Source of the DNA: Bradyrhizobium liaoningense | Lineage (GTDB): Bacteria; Pseudomonadota; Alphaproteobacteria; Rhizobiales; Xanthobacteraceae | Reading direction: 5' to 3' | NCBI RefSeq assembly: GCF_018130785.1 | Contig: NZ_JAFCJT010000006.1 | Span: 243,284-307,283 of the forward strand | Length of the DNA stretch: 64,000 nt | Shown here: positions 43,338 to 52,456 of the stretch, in pieces | Layout of the letters: every line of letters starts with the position of its first letter | Position numbering within the stretch: position 1 is the first letter of the stretch | Translations under genes and position numbers: made by a program | The notes under the pieces: generated by a model | Seen by the model: only the letters and a program-made list of their open reading frames with translations | What the model was told of the DNA's origin: nothing | Databases searched by the model: none

Positions 43338-44596
43338 TTCTTCATTCCTCCCGTGACCTGTTGTCCCTGCACCAGCTTGCCGTAGACGAGAGCGAGCAGA
43401 ACAGTGGCCAGCAGCAGCACCGCACCCAGCGCCGAAGCAAGGCCCCAATTGGCCGTCTCGGTCGTGTAGAGCGCGATGAAGTAGCTGATCATCTGATCGG
43501 CGGCGCCGCCGACGAGTGCCGGTGTGATGTAGTAGCCAAGCGCCAGGATGAAGACGAGCAGGCTTCCCGCGCCGATGCCGGGCAGGGTCTGAGGCAGGTA
43601 GATCCGCAGGAAGGCAGTGACCGGTGGCGCACCGAGCGATGCGGCGGCACGCATGTAAGCAGGCGAGATCGCCTTCATGCCGCTGTACAGCGGCAGGATC
43701 ATGAACGGCAGGAGAACGTGGGTCATGGCCACGCAGACGCCGAAGCGGTTGTAGATCAGGCGCAGCGGCTCGTCGATGATGCCAAGCCAGTGCAGGCTAT
43801 CGTTCACGACGCCTTTGCTCTGCAGCAAGACGATCCAGGCGCAGGTGCGGACCAAAAGCGACGTCCAGAAGGGCAGCAGGACGAAGATCATCAGCAGGTT
43901 CGACCGGCCGGGCGGCAGCGTCGCCAGCAGGTACGCGACCGGGAAGCCGAGGATCAGGCACAGTGCCGTGACGCTGAGGCTGATGAGGAAGGTGCGGGCG
44001 AAGACGTCGCGATAGATGGCCTGATCCGGCGAGGCCGCCACGATCGCACCATCCACGTTCCGCGTCAGGTCGAGCGCCGCCAGAAGGTAGAAGCCGGTCA
44101 TTGGGCCACTGGCGTCCTTGATCGTCGTCCAGGTGGTGCGTTCGCGCCAGGCCGGATTGATCTTGCCCAGTGTCTCCCTGGCGGTGCCGGGCTCCGGCTG
44201 CGCCTTCAGATTGCGTGAAGTGCTGGTCAGGATCGTACGAAAACCGTTCAGGGCGTAGTTGAGCCGCTTGGCCGCGATGGCGATGGTGCCGGTAGCGCGC
44301 GCCGCCAGGATGTCGCTTGCCAGCGCTGCAAAGGCCTTTTCGTCCGGCAGGTCCCTGCCGTCCCAATTGGCGAGAGCCGCGATGGTTTGAGGCAGAACCT
44401 GACGCACCTCGCGGTCATCGACCGCGCGCCACAGCATGCCGGCGATCGGGCCTGCAAAGGTGAAGAGCAGAAACAGCAGAAGCGGCAGCACTAGCGCCAA
44501 TGCCTTGACCTGGCGGGTCCGCTCTGCACGCCTCAATCGGCGCTTGAGCGGCACCTCGGTCGACGCATTGGCGCCGGTCAGGAGCGCGTCTGTCAT
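43334..44596 (-). CDS. ABC transporter permease, PotB-like
   Basis: This 420-residue permease has an N-terminal extension with one early TM, a periplasmic loop (about residues 65-195), and five later TMs, with the EAA-like PAYMRAAASLGAPPVTAFLRIYLP. Length exceeds the usual PotB (about 285) because of the periplasmic insertion after the first TM, which is also seen in some spermidine/putrescine-type permeases. It lies 21 bp after the solute-binding gene and ends overlapping the next permease start. Confidence 0.88.
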   Translation of the reverse strand: MTDALLTGANASTEVPLKRRLRRAERTRQVKALALVLPLLLFLLFTFAGPIAGMLWRAVDDREVRQVLPQTIAALANWDGRDLPDEKAFAALASDILAARATGTIAIAAKRLNYALNGFRTILTSTSRNLKAQPEPGTARETLGKINPAWRERTTWTTIKDASGPMTGFYLLAALDLTRNVDGAIVAASPDQAIYRDVFARTFLISLSVTALCLILGFPVAYLLATLPPGRSNLLMIFVLLPFWTSLLVRTCAWIVLLQSKGVVNDSLHWLGIIDEPLRLIYNRFGVCVAMTHVLLPFMILPLYSGMKAISPAYMRAAASLGAPPVTAFLRIYLPQTLPGIGAGSLLVFILALGYYITPALVGGAADQMISYFIALYTTETANWGLASALGAVLLLATVLLALVYGKLVQGQQVTGGMKN

Positions 44597-44617
44597 CGGG
44601 CGAGCCTGGCGGGCGCG

Positions 44618-45676
44618 CTATTTCGCAGCCCATTTGTTGAAGCGCTCGGTCAGGCGGTCGATGTTCTCGAGCCAGAAGCCAACATTGATCTCGACCGCGT
44701 TCTTGATGTTGTCAGGCGCTGTCGGCAGGTCCTTCAGAACGGCGGGCTGCAGCCGGGCGGCTGCGTCCTTGTTCGAGGTGCCATAGGCAATGTTCTCCGA
44801 CAGTTTTGACTGGTTCTCCGCCTTGCCTGCGAAGTCGAGGAACTTGTAGGCGGCGTCCTTGTTCGGGCTGCCCTTCAGGATGACCCAGCTGTCGAGGGTG
44901 AAGAGCGCCCCGTCCCACACCATGCCAAAGTTTTTCTTCTCGTTCTTGTTCGCGGTGTCGATGCGGCCATTGTAGACCGAGGTCATCGCCACCTCGCCGG
45001 AGGCGAGCAATTGCGGCGGCTGGGCGCCGGCCTTCCACCAGACGATGTCGCCCTTGATGGTGTCCAGCTTCTTGAACGCGCGCTCGACGCCCTCATCGGT
45101 CGCCAGCACCTTGTAGACGTCCTTCGGTGCGACGCCGTCCGCCATGAGGGCGATCTCCAGCGTGGTCTTCGGGCCCTGCCGCAAGGCGCGCTTGCCCGGA
45201 ATCTTCTTGGTATCGAAGAAGTCGGCCCAGCCGTTGGGGGCCTCCTTCAGCTTGTCCTTGTCGTAGCCGAGCACAAAGTCATAGAGGATGGCACCGACGC
45301 CGCAGGGATTGACCGACGGCGGTATATAGGCGGCTTCGCCGCCAATTTTGGAATAATCCATCTTCTCGAACAGGCCTTCCTCGCAGCCGACCGCGAGTTC
45401 GTCGCTCTCGACCTGGACGACGTCCCAGGTGGCGGCACCACCCTGCACCTTGGCGCGCAACACGCCGACGCCGCCGTCCCAGGACTCATCGTTCATCGCA
45501 ACACCAGCTGCCTTCTTGAACGGCTCGAAATAGACCTTCTTCTGGGCATCCTGATAGGCGCCGCCCCACGACACGACGGTGAGGTCACGCGCCTGCGCGA
45601 CCGTGGCCAGCGCAGCGCTGACGCTGAACGCCGCGGCGAACCCCAGAGCAATCTTGCCAGTATTGAGCTTCGGCAT
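44618..45676 (-). CDS. ABC transporter solute-binding protein, PotD-like
   Basis: This 352-residue exported protein has a signal peptide (KIALGFAAAFSVSAALATVAQA) and a type II binding fold: LTVVSWGGAYQDAQKKVYFEPF, then ATWDVVQVESDELAVG. The C-terminal WLENIDRLTERFNKWAAK fits extracellular solute-binding proteins of family 1 that serve spermidine/putrescine importers. It is the second gene after the ATPase in the order ATPase, solute-binding, permease, permease. Confidence 0.9.
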   Translation of the reverse strand: MPKLNTGKIALGFAAAFSVSAALATVAQARDLTVVSWGGAYQDAQKKVYFEPFKKAAGVAMNDESWDGGVGVLRAKVQGGAATWDVVQVESDELAVGCEEGLFEKMDYSKIGGEAAYIPPSVNPCGVGAILYDFVLGYDKDKLKEAPNGWADFFDTKKIPGKRALRQGPKTTLEIALMADGVAPKDVYKVLATDEGVERAFKKLDTIKGDIVWWKAGAQPPQLLASGEVAMTSVYNGRIDTANKNEKKNFGMVWDGALFTLDSWVILKGSPNKDAAYKFLDFAGKAENQSKLSENIAYGTSNKDAAARLQPAVLKDLPTAPDNIKNAVEINVGFWLENIDRLTERFNKWAAK

Positions 45677-45732
45677 GGTCCCTGTTCCTTCTTCATGTGC
45701 GTTGCGTTGAGGTTGATCGATGCCGGTCCGGA

Positions 45733-46884
45733 TCAGACGGGATCGAGGGCCAGGCAGTCCTCGGGGCGGAAGGTGATGAACACGTTTTCGCCAGGTCTCA
45801 GGCTGTCATGTCTCAGGCTGTCATGTCTTGGGCTGTCATGTCTCAATCCGTCATGCGCCCCCGGCTGAAGCTTGACCATGAACTCCCCGTTGCCGGCGAC
45901 ATCGAGCACGGCCAGCGCGTGGTCGCCGAGATAGATGGTGTTCTGCACCTTGGCCGGCAGTCGGTTCGGTCCCTCGCCGGTGCCGTCCGGGACGATGGCG
46001 ATCCGTTCCGGCCGCACCGACAGGGAGGTCGATGCGCCCGCACCTGATACATTGACCGCCCGTGCGGTCACGGCACCGCCACCGGCCAGCGCGACGCGGC
46101 AATAGTCCTTCTCGACCGTCTCGACGGTGCCGGCCAGCACGTTGTTCTCACCGATGAAGTGAGCGACGAAGCTGTTCACCGGATGCTCATACAGCGCGTC
46201 GGGCCTGTCGATCTGCTGGACGATGCCGTCGTTGAACACGGCGATGCGGTCCGACATGGTGAGCGCTTCGCTCTGATCGTGGGTGACGTAGACGACGGTG
46301 ATGCCCATCGTCTCGTGCAGCTGCTTGATTTCCATTTGCATCTGCTCCCGCAGGCGCTTGTCGAGGGCGCCAAGGGGCTCGTCCATCAGCACGAGTTGCG
46401 GATTGAAAACCAGCGCGCGGGCCAGCGCCACGCGCTGCTGCTGACCGCCGGACAGCTGCCCGGGCCGCCGGTGCGCCAGGGTTTCCATCTTGATCATGCG
46501 CAACGCCGCGCTGACGCGCTCCTGCGCCTCGGCCTTGTTCGTCTTGCGAACCGAAAGCGGGAAGGCGATGTTCTCCGCGATCGTCAGGTGCGGAAACAAG
46601 GCATAGTTCTGGAACACCATGCCGATGTCGCGCTTATGGGGCGGCACGTTCTTGATCGGCCGTTCCGCGAGGTAGATCTCGCCATGGGTTGGAACCTCGA
46701 AGCCGGCCAGCATCATCAGCGTGGTCGTCTTGCCCGAGCCGGACGGGCCGAGCAGGGTGATGAACTCGCCCTTCCTGATTTCGAGATCGAGGTTCTTCAC
46801 CACGAGGTGCTCGCCATCGTAGGTCTTCTGAATGCCGGAAAAGCGCACCAGCGCCGGCGCAGGCGTGACCATGCCGGCTTCCAT
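45733..46884 (-). CDS. ABC transporter ATP-binding protein, PotA-like
   Basis: This 383-residue ATPase has Walker A GPSGSGKTT, Q-loop, signature LSGGQQQRVALARAL, Walker B LVLMDEPLGALDKRLREQM and the H-loop VTHDQSEAL. A C-terminal TOBE domain follows. Residues about 344-363 contain four copies of an RHDS-type five-residue unit encoded by a 15-bp tandem repeat, an unusual insertion in the TOBE region. It energises the importer encoded by the three downstream genes. Confidence 0.93.
   Translation of the reverse strand: MEAGMVTPAPALVRFSGIQKTYDGEHLVVKNLDLEIRKGEFITLLGPSGSGKTTTLMMLAGFEVPTHGEIYLAERPIKNVPPHKRDIGMVFQNYALFPHLTIAENIAFPLSVRKTNKAEAQERVSAALRMIKMETLAHRRPGQLSGGQQQRVALARALVFNPQLVLMDEPLGALDKRLREQMQMEIKQLHETMGITVVYVTHDQSEALTMSDRIAVFNDGIVQQIDRPDALYEHPVNSFVAHFIGENNVLAGTVETVEKDYCRVALAGGGAVTARAVNVSGAGASTSLSVRPERIAIVPDGTGEGPNRLPAKVQNTIYLGDHALAVLDVAGNGEFMVKLQPGAHDGLRHDSPRHDSLRHDSLRPGENVFITFRPEDCLALDPV
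45796..45855. repeat. 15-bp tandem repeat within the PotA-like gene
   Basis: Four adjacent units of the type TCTCAGGCTGTCATG (plus strand) lie in the coding sequence. The first three differ by few bases and the fourth is more diverged. The length keeps the reading frame (60 bp). Confidence 0.9.
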
Positions 46885-47011
46885 GTTGTCCTCGCGTTAT
46901 CAGCACCAGTGTCGTCAGGACCTCGTCCGAGGTTGCGAAGACTAGCTTAGCATCCTCCGACGAGAATGCCAGCGGTGCAAGCGACGCGCGCGCCCGGTCA
47001 GCGAAAGCGGG

Positions 47012-48580
47012 CTACATCCCCGACAGCTTCGTCACATACACGTTCAGCGAGCCGCCGGCTTCGGCGACGATGCGCAGCGTCTTGGAATCGAAGGCGATGT
47101 CGGCGAGGGTCAGGCTGTCGATCTTGGCGTCGACCTTGAGGCCGTCCTCGCTCTTCTGGTAGTCGGCGATCGCGGCCGCGATCTTCTCGCGCGCATTGGC
47201 GGCGATCGGCTTCAGGTCGAGCGTCGCATTCTGCACCAGTGCCTGCTGCATCTGCGGCACTACCGCGCGTGCGGCCGCGCCGAGCAGGCCGAAGGCGGCC
47301 TCGGACTCCACCGCGAGCTGGATGTCGGCGAGCCGCAGCGTCTGCTGCGTCTGGTCGAGCATCGGCCGGCCCCAGATGTGCACAGTCGCTTCCGCGCCGA
47401 GACCGAGCCAGCTCTTCTTCTCCTTGGCACGCACCAGCAGCGAGATCAGGAGACGATCGCCCGACGGCACCACGTTGACGCTTTTCACGGTGACGTCGAC
47501 CGGACCGGAGCCGTCCTCGGGATAGGTGTGGCCGACCATCTGTGCCGCGATCAGCTTGTTGATCTCGGTGAAGGGTACGTCGATCGGAACGCCGATGTTC
47601 ACGCCGGTGCCGGTCGGCGGCACGATCGAGATCTTGTCGGGGAAGGGACAGTCCGGCTTGGTCGACGTCGAGGTCACGCGCGTCTCGAGCTCGAGGCCGA
47701 GCAGCAGTGTCACGTTCTGCGCGTCGACGCGCGGCTGCGCAGCGATGGCACGGGTCGGTTTCATCTCGAGCCAGAGCGGCGGCAGCGCGGCCGAGGAGCC
47801 TGAGCCCTGCAGCGGGATCGAGCGGCAGGCCTTGGCCCATTGCAGCTTCGCATTCTCGCGCAGCGACGGATCGTTGCGGATGCGCTCGGAGACGATGTTG
47901 ATCTGCTCGCCGACATTCTTGTCGATCAGCGGCTTCACCTGCGCCGGCACGTTGACCTTGGCGCCGGAGACGTTGAGGTTGGTGTCGCCGAGATTGACCT
48001 GGGCGCCGAGATTTGGCTCGAGATGCCAATTGGCCGCGAGCTTCGGGCGCGAGGTGACGACCACGTTGCCCTTGATCTCGGCGCTGGCGTTCAAATTCTT
48101 GATGTTGACCGCGCCGATCCGTTTCGCTGCGTCACCGCCGAGCACGCTGCCGAGCGCGTCGCCGAGTGCGCCGGTGGCTTTCGACGACAGCGAGCCCGTC
48201 ACGTTCAGCTTGCCGCTGAGCGGCGTCGAGATCGTCAGCACGTCCTTGTCGCCGGCAGCCGCCATCGGCCCGCGCACGGCGGACCAGCCGATGTCGGCAT
48301 TCTCCAGGATCTGTGAGATTGGATTATCGGCCTTGCCGGCGAAATTGCGCGGCGCGGCCTTCTCGGCCTGTTCGCGGATCGCCGATAGTGCGATCGCAAC
48401 CGGCGCCACCACGATCGAGCTCTTCGCGACCGGCGGCAGCGGCGCCAATTGCGCGACCGGCGGCGCAATCGTCACCGCGCGCGGCGACAGCCAGTCCATC
48501 GCCTTCAGGCTGATGAAAAACGACGCCGCGAGTACCGCCACGGCGATCAGGACAGTCTTCAAGTTCAACGTCAGTCGCAT
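47012..48580 (-). CDS. DUF4403 family protein
   Basis: This 522-residue protein starts with one TM (NLKTVLIAVAVLAASFFISL) and continues with a long beta-rich domain that repeats strand/helix units: VVAPVAIALSAIREQAEKAA, VNIGVPIDVPFTEINKLIAA and VTVKSVNVVPSGDRLLISL. This fits DUF4403, a family that resembles lipid-binding SMP/BPI-like folds; its role is not established. Location: anchored in the inner membrane facing the periplasm. ATG 48580 follows GGGGGATTG; TTG 48583 is an alternative. Confidence 0.8.
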   Translation of the reverse strand: MRLTLNLKTVLIAVAVLAASFFISLKAMDWLSPRAVTIAPPVAQLAPLPPVAKSSIVVAPVAIALSAIREQAEKAAPRNFAGKADNPISQILENADIGWSAVRGPMAAAGDKDVLTISTPLSGKLNVTGSLSSKATGALGDALGSVLGGDAAKRIGAVNIKNLNASAEIKGNVVVTSRPKLAANWHLEPNLGAQVNLGDTNLNVSGAKVNVPAQVKPLIDKNVGEQINIVSERIRNDPSLRENAKLQWAKACRSIPLQGSGSSAALPPLWLEMKPTRAIAAQPRVDAQNVTLLLGLELETRVTSTSTKPDCPFPDKISIVPPTGTGVNIGVPIDVPFTEINKLIAAQMVGHTYPEDGSGPVDVTVKSVNVVPSGDRLLISLLVRAKEKKSWLGLGAEATVHIWGRPMLDQTQQTLRLADIQLAVESEAAFGLLGAAARAVVPQMQQALVQNATLDLKPIAANAREKIAAAIADYQKSEDGLKVDAKIDSLTLADIAFDSKTLRIVAEAGGSLNVYVTKLSGM

Positions 48581-48708
48581 CAATCCCCCAAGGCCCGAAG
48601 TCTACAGGGCAGGCGAGGGGGGCGCTAGAGCGCACCGGTGGGGTGGAATTGGGGCGAACGGGTTAACGGCTGCGAACGCGCCGTCGCCGCGTACCCGTCA
48701 TCGCGCAC

Positions 48709-49347
48709 CTAGCTGCGCCTCGGACGGCGAACCGCTCTCACATTGCCGCGATCGCCGCCGCCGCAGAAGAAGCGGTCGCCGCCATCGGACTCCAACCCTG
48801 AAACCATCGTCCCGGCGGGCAGGTCGAGCTGCTCGAGCACTTTTCCGGTTTCGGGATCGATCCGCCGCAAATCGCTTTCCTCGCCCTCCCAGGTGCCATG
48901 CCAGAGCTCGCCGTCGACCCAGGTGACGCCGGTTACGAAGCGCTTGCTTTCGATGGTGCGGAGGACCTTTCCCGTTTCCGGATCGACCTGATGGATCTTG
49001 CGCTCGCGATATTGACCGACCCACAGCGAGCCCTCCGCCCAGGCCAGTCCGGAATCGCCACCGCCGCCCGGGGCCGGAATCGTGCTGACCACTTTGCCGG
49101 TGGCGGCGTCGATCTTCTGGATGCGATCCTCGGCGATCTGGAACAGGTGCCGGCCGTCGAACGCCGTCCCGGCATGCGCGGCGATATCGATGGAGCGAGC
49201 GATCTTGCCGTTGGCCGGATCGACCGCATTCAGCTTGTCGCCGGATGCGAACCAGACATGGGTGCCGTCATAGGTGACGCCATGCACGGCCTCGACACCC
49301 GCAAAAGGTCCGTATTCCCTGACGATCTCGGCGGCTGAACGCTTCAT
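48709..49347 (-). CDS. Beta-propeller (YVTN/PQQ-like repeat) protein
   Basis: This 212-residue protein contains repeated strands of the type DPANGKIARSIDI, DAATGKVVSTIP and DPETGKVLRTIE, DPETGKVLEQLD. Each unit has the D..TGKV pattern of YVTN/SMP-30-like propellers, and the order GLAWAEGSLWVGQYRERKIH also fits glutaminyl-cyclase-like propellers. No signal peptide is visible. It follows the regulator gene at 49376 on the same strand (28-bp gap), so the two are likely an operon. Confidence 0.78.
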   Translation of the reverse strand: MKRSAAEIVREYGPFAGVEAVHGVTYDGTHVWFASGDKLNAVDPANGKIARSIDIAAHAGTAFDGRHLFQIAEDRIQKIDAATGKVVSTIPAPGGGGDSGLAWAEGSLWVGQYRERKIHQVDPETGKVLRTIESKRFVTGVTWVDGELWHGTWEGEESDLRRIDPETGKVLEQLDLPAGTMVSGLESDGGDRFFCGGGDRGNVRAVRRPRRS

Positions 49348-49375
49348 GTGCTTGATCCCTGTGATGTGATCCAAC

Positions 49376-50596
49376 CTACGCCTTCAGGAGCGGTCCGGGG
49401 AGTAACAAGCCTGTCGGGAAACCAGGGACGGGCGGGGTCACCCAGCGCCGTGCCCGGCCGTGTCCGAAGGATTGCACCTTGTTCGATCGCGCCAGCTCGT
49501 CGAGGGCCCGCTGCACCGTGCGTGCGCTCGTCCCCAGCGCCAGCGCGAGCGCCGAGCTCGACCACGGCTCGCCGTCGGAGAGGAAGGCGAGCACCGCGGC
49601 GTGCCTTTCCTCGACGGGACGTGCCAGCACGATGACGTCCTGCGTCTTCCGCGGCGCCAGCACAAAGCCCAGCTTCGTCGCGCTGACATCGGCCAGCGGC
49701 TTGAGCTGGGTGCGGAGCCGCCCGATCTCGACGCGCAACCGCGCGCGATGCGATTCATCGGTGTGCTTCGCCCGGAACGCACCTGATATCAGAGCCTCTC
49801 GCGAGACGTCCGCGGGCCATGCCTGCGCCAGGAGACGGGCGAGCGCAAACAGCACCGGCCGTGTTCCGAGCGATACGATGCGACCTTGCCTGCGCACGGA
49901 ATGATGGAACGTGTCCACGACGAGCGCGGTCGAGGTCGCCAGTCTCTCGACCTCCCCCAGCAACAACGGGTGTTCGCCGCCGCGCGCGATCAGGCGCGCC
50001 GCCGGCGTGTCGAGGATGAGGTTCGCGCTGTCGACCTCGGCCACGAGCGCCGGGATCTTCGCCTGTCGAGCCGCCCTGGCCGCGCGGTTGAGCGCCGCCC
50101 GCGCGTCTTTCGTCCTGAGCCGCCTGATGGCGATGCCGGCGACCACGAGCTCGCGGACGACCTGGGAGGCAGACGGAAGCGGGGAGGGGCTTAGCTCGGC
50201 CAGTGTGCGCTCGGCTTCGTCGAGCTGCCCGAGGAGGAGGAGGCGGCGTGCCTCGATGTGGCCCGCATGGGCGGCATTGGCGAGATCACCGTGCTGTTCG
50301 AGTGTCGCGCGCGCCGCCGCGAGCGTTTTCACCGGCCAGCTCAGGTCGCGCGAGACGAGCGCGATCTCTGCTTCGGCGACCACGCATCTTGCGCGCGCCA
50401 CCGCCTCGCGTGCACCGAACGCACGCGCGGCGCTGCGTAGCAGCGTCTTCGCCTTCGCGAAATCGCCGAGCTGTGCCATTGCGATGCCGCGCAGCGCCAG
50501 CGACGGTGCATCGTTGCGCAGCGCAACGCGGTTCAGCGCGCCGAGCGGATCGCCCGCCTCTAACGCGCGCGCGGCGGCCGTGATCAGCGACTCCAT
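49376..50596 (-). CDS. Helix-turn-helix regulator with TPR-like N-terminal region
   Basis: This 406-residue protein has an N-terminal helical part with TPR-like pairs (ALEAGDPLGALNRVALRND, FAKAKTLLRSAARAFG, GQLDEAERTLAELS). A C-terminal part contains SLGTRPVLFALARLLAQAWP, an SARP-like winged-helix stretch (AKHTDESHRARLRVEIGRLR), then a helix-turn-helix LALALGTSARTVQRALDELAR. It probably regulates the divergent DUF899 operon or its own (inference). ATG 50596 lies 141 bp from the DUF899 start. Confidence 0.75.
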   Translation of the reverse strand: MESLITAAARALEAGDPLGALNRVALRNDAPSLALRGIAMAQLGDFAKAKTLLRSAARAFGAREAVARARCVVAEAEIALVSRDLSWPVKTLAAARATLEQHGDLANAAHAGHIEARRLLLLGQLDEAERTLAELSPSPLPSASQVVRELVVAGIAIRRLRTKDARAALNRAARAARQAKIPALVAEVDSANLILDTPAARLIARGGEHPLLLGEVERLATSTALVVDTFHHSVRRQGRIVSLGTRPVLFALARLLAQAWPADVSREALISGAFRAKHTDESHRARLRVEIGRLRTQLKPLADVSATKLGFVLAPRKTQDVIVLARPVEERHAAVLAFLSDGEPWSSSALALALGTSARTVQRALDELARSNKVQSFGHGRARRWVTPPVPGFPTGLLLPGPLLKA

Positions 50597-50737
50597 GGCA
50601 ATCCCGCCACACTTGTTACTCCCACCGCGCAACCGTCCGGTGCCAGAAATCGTTGACGACCGACAATGTGCGGCGAGGGGCGAGCGGCTCCGCAAGATGC
50701 GGAGTGATCGCCCAGGCAAGAGGTTTGGAGAGCCATC

Positions 50738-51529
50738 ATGACATCAGTTGAAAAAGCAGGAACCAACGGACAGACCGCCATGCAAACACCGCCGGTGGTG
50801 TCGCCGCAGGACTGGGAGGCCGCCCGTCAGCAACTGCTCGTGAAGGAAAAGGCGCATACCCGTGCCCGCGACGCCCTCGCCGCCGAGCGCCGGCGCATGC
50901 CGTGGATGGAAGTTGCCAAAACCTATGCGTTCGAGGGGCCCGGCGGCAAGATCAGTCTGGTCGATCTGTTCCAGGGCCGGCGGCAGCTGATCGTCTACCG
51001 CGCCTTCTTCGAGCCGGGCGTGTTCGGCTGGCCCGATCATGCCTGCCGCGGCTGCTCCATGGTGGCTGACCAGGTCGCTCACGTCTCGCACCTGAACGCC
51101 CGCGACACCACGCTGGTGTTCGCCTCGCGCGCGCCGCAGGCCGACATCATCGGGCTGACGCAGCGGATGGGCTGGACCATGCCGTGGGTCACCGTCACCG
51201 ACAGTTTTGACGCCGATTTCGGCGTCGACGAATGGCACGGCACGAACGTGTTCTACCGCGACGGGGAGCGCATCTTCCGCACCTATTTCGTCAAGAGCCG
51301 CGGCGACGAGCAGATGGGCGGCACCTGGAACTATCTCGACATCACGCCGCTCGGCCGTCAGGAGGTCTGGGAGGATTCGCCGAAGGGCTATCCGCAGACG
51401 CCGACCTACAAATGGTGGAACTGGCACGACAGCTACTCGGACGGCGCCGCGCCTGACAGGAAATGGGTCGAGATCTCGGACGCCGGCGAGAAGGCGTTTC
51501 GCGAGGAGGCCGCGGAAGGACGTGACTAG
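50738..51529 (+). CDS. DUF899 family (thioredoxin-like fold) protein
   Basis: This 263-residue protein has the DUF899 sequence: VVSPQDWEAARQQLLVKEK, RRRMPWMEVAKTYAFEGP, QLIVYRAFFEPG and HACRGCSMVADQ with a CxxC pair, then NVFYRDGERIFRTYFVKSRG. The fold is thioredoxin-like. Function is not established; a redox role is possible because of the CRGC pair. The next gene starts 8 bp before its stop. Confidence 0.88.
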   Translation: MTSVEKAGTNGQTAMQTPPVVSPQDWEAARQQLLVKEKAHTRARDALAAERRRMPWMEVAKTYAFEGPGGKISLVDLFQGRRQLIVYRAFFEPGVFGWPDHACRGCSMVADQVAHVSHLNARDTTLVFASRAPQADIIGLTQRMGWTMPWVTVTDSFDADFGVDEWHGTNVFYRDGERIFRTYFVKSRGDEQMGGTWNYLDITPLGRQEVWEDSPKGYPQTPTYKWWNWHDSYSDGAAPDRKWVEISDAGEKAFREEAAEGRD

Positions 51530-51821
51530 TCCCGTCAGCGCCACGGCCGGCGCCAGCCGCGACGGCGCAACGGCCGCGCGCCACCTCGCCAGATGGCTTG
51601 GGTTAGCGGCCACGCCGACCTTCGCGATCATGGCCCTGCTGACGGCCATGATCGGCGGAGGCCCGGCGGACATGCTGTGTGCCGCCGGGCAGGGCTCTCT
51701 GCTCGGCGGGATGGTGCCGATGTATCTGCTGATGAGCGCGTTTCATTCGGCGGCGTGGCTCAGGTTGGTCTCGGGGCGACAGGGCGCCATCCGGCGAGAT
51801 ACGGAAGGCGCCGGTCACTGA
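51522..51821 (+). CDS. Two-segment membrane protein overlapping the DUF899 gene
   Basis: This 99-residue protein starts at GTG 51522, overlapping the last 8 bases of the DUF899 gene, with GGAAGGAC as ribosome site. It has two hydrophobic segments (LGLAATPTFAIMALLTAMI and GGMVPMYLLMSAFHSAAWL). The overlap suggests translational coupling and a joint role with DUF899. Not recognised. Its end overlaps the convergent acetyltransferase gene by 7 bp. Confidence 0.7.
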   Translation: MTSPVSATAGASRDGATAARHLARWLGLAATPTFAIMALLTAMIGGGPADMLCAAGQGSLLGGMVPMYLLMSAFHSAAWLRLVSGRQGAIRRDTEGAGH

Positions 51822-52339
51822 CCGCTGTCGTTGAGGAACAACGCCATCAGGACCTCGTCGTAGTATCGGTCAGCGTGCTTCAGTGCTTTCACCTCGCGGC
51901 CGTATTCGACAAAGCCGGCTGTGGTGTAGAGGCGGATGGCGGCGGTGTTCTCGCTGACGACGGCCAGCTGAAGCTGCTCGACTTGCCCTGTGGCATGTGC
52001 GACGACCGCGTCGACAAGGCGCCGCGCCGCGCCGGATTTTCGCGCATGGGGTCTCACGTACATGCCCCAGAGAAGAGCCTTGTGCTCGGTCTTTGCGCCG
52101 TCCTGCCGATGGAATCCGGCAACGCCGACAAGCTCCTCCGCCATGAAGGCGCCGAAGACGTCAGACGCTGCAAGGCGCGCCTCGAACCAGGTGAGGGGCT
52201 TTTCCTGCTCGCGCGCGAACGTGCTGCCAAAAGCTTCGGGATGCGCTGCGAGTGCTTCGAGCCTGATCGCGCGGTAGAGAGCGGCGTCGATGGGTTTCAG
52301 CAGTCTGATCGCGTGGCTGGCGGCGGGAGAGGTCGTCAT
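51815..52339 (-). CDS. GNAT-family N-acetyltransferase
   Basis: This 174-residue protein has the GNAT fold: IRLLKPIDAALYRAIRLEAL, LLWGMYVRPHARKSGAARRL (acetyl-CoA loop), LQLAVVSENTAAIRLYTTAG and FVEYGREVKALK. It would transfer an acetyl group to an amine; the target is unknown. It is convergent with the small membrane protein. Confidence 0.87.
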   Translation of the reverse strand: MTTSPAASHAIRLLKPIDAALYRAIRLEALAAHPEAFGSTFAREQEKPLTWFEARLAASDVFGAFMAEELVGVAGFHRQDGAKTEHKALLWGMYVRPHARKSGAARRLVDAVVAHATGQVEQLQLAVVSENTAAIRLYTTAGFVEYGREVKALKHADRYYDEVLMALFLNDSGQ

Positions 52340-52456
52340 GTCTGGTCGATGTCCATCAGGGAGCGGCGCGCAACGCGGCTCAGGATAAGACCACGCTGGC
52401 CACAGCGGTGCAACTGTCGGTTGCCACCATCGAGCGACCGATCGCCGATCGGCCTG

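Noticed and set aside
45796..45855. Possible CRISPR-like short array
   Set aside because: The units are directly adjacent with no spacers and lie in frame inside an ATPase gene.
41042..46884. One large transporter operon from the ATPase to the branched-chain-type binding protein
   Set aside because: The branched-chain-type binding gene is separated by a repeat and a 256-bp gap, and belongs to a different binding-protein class.
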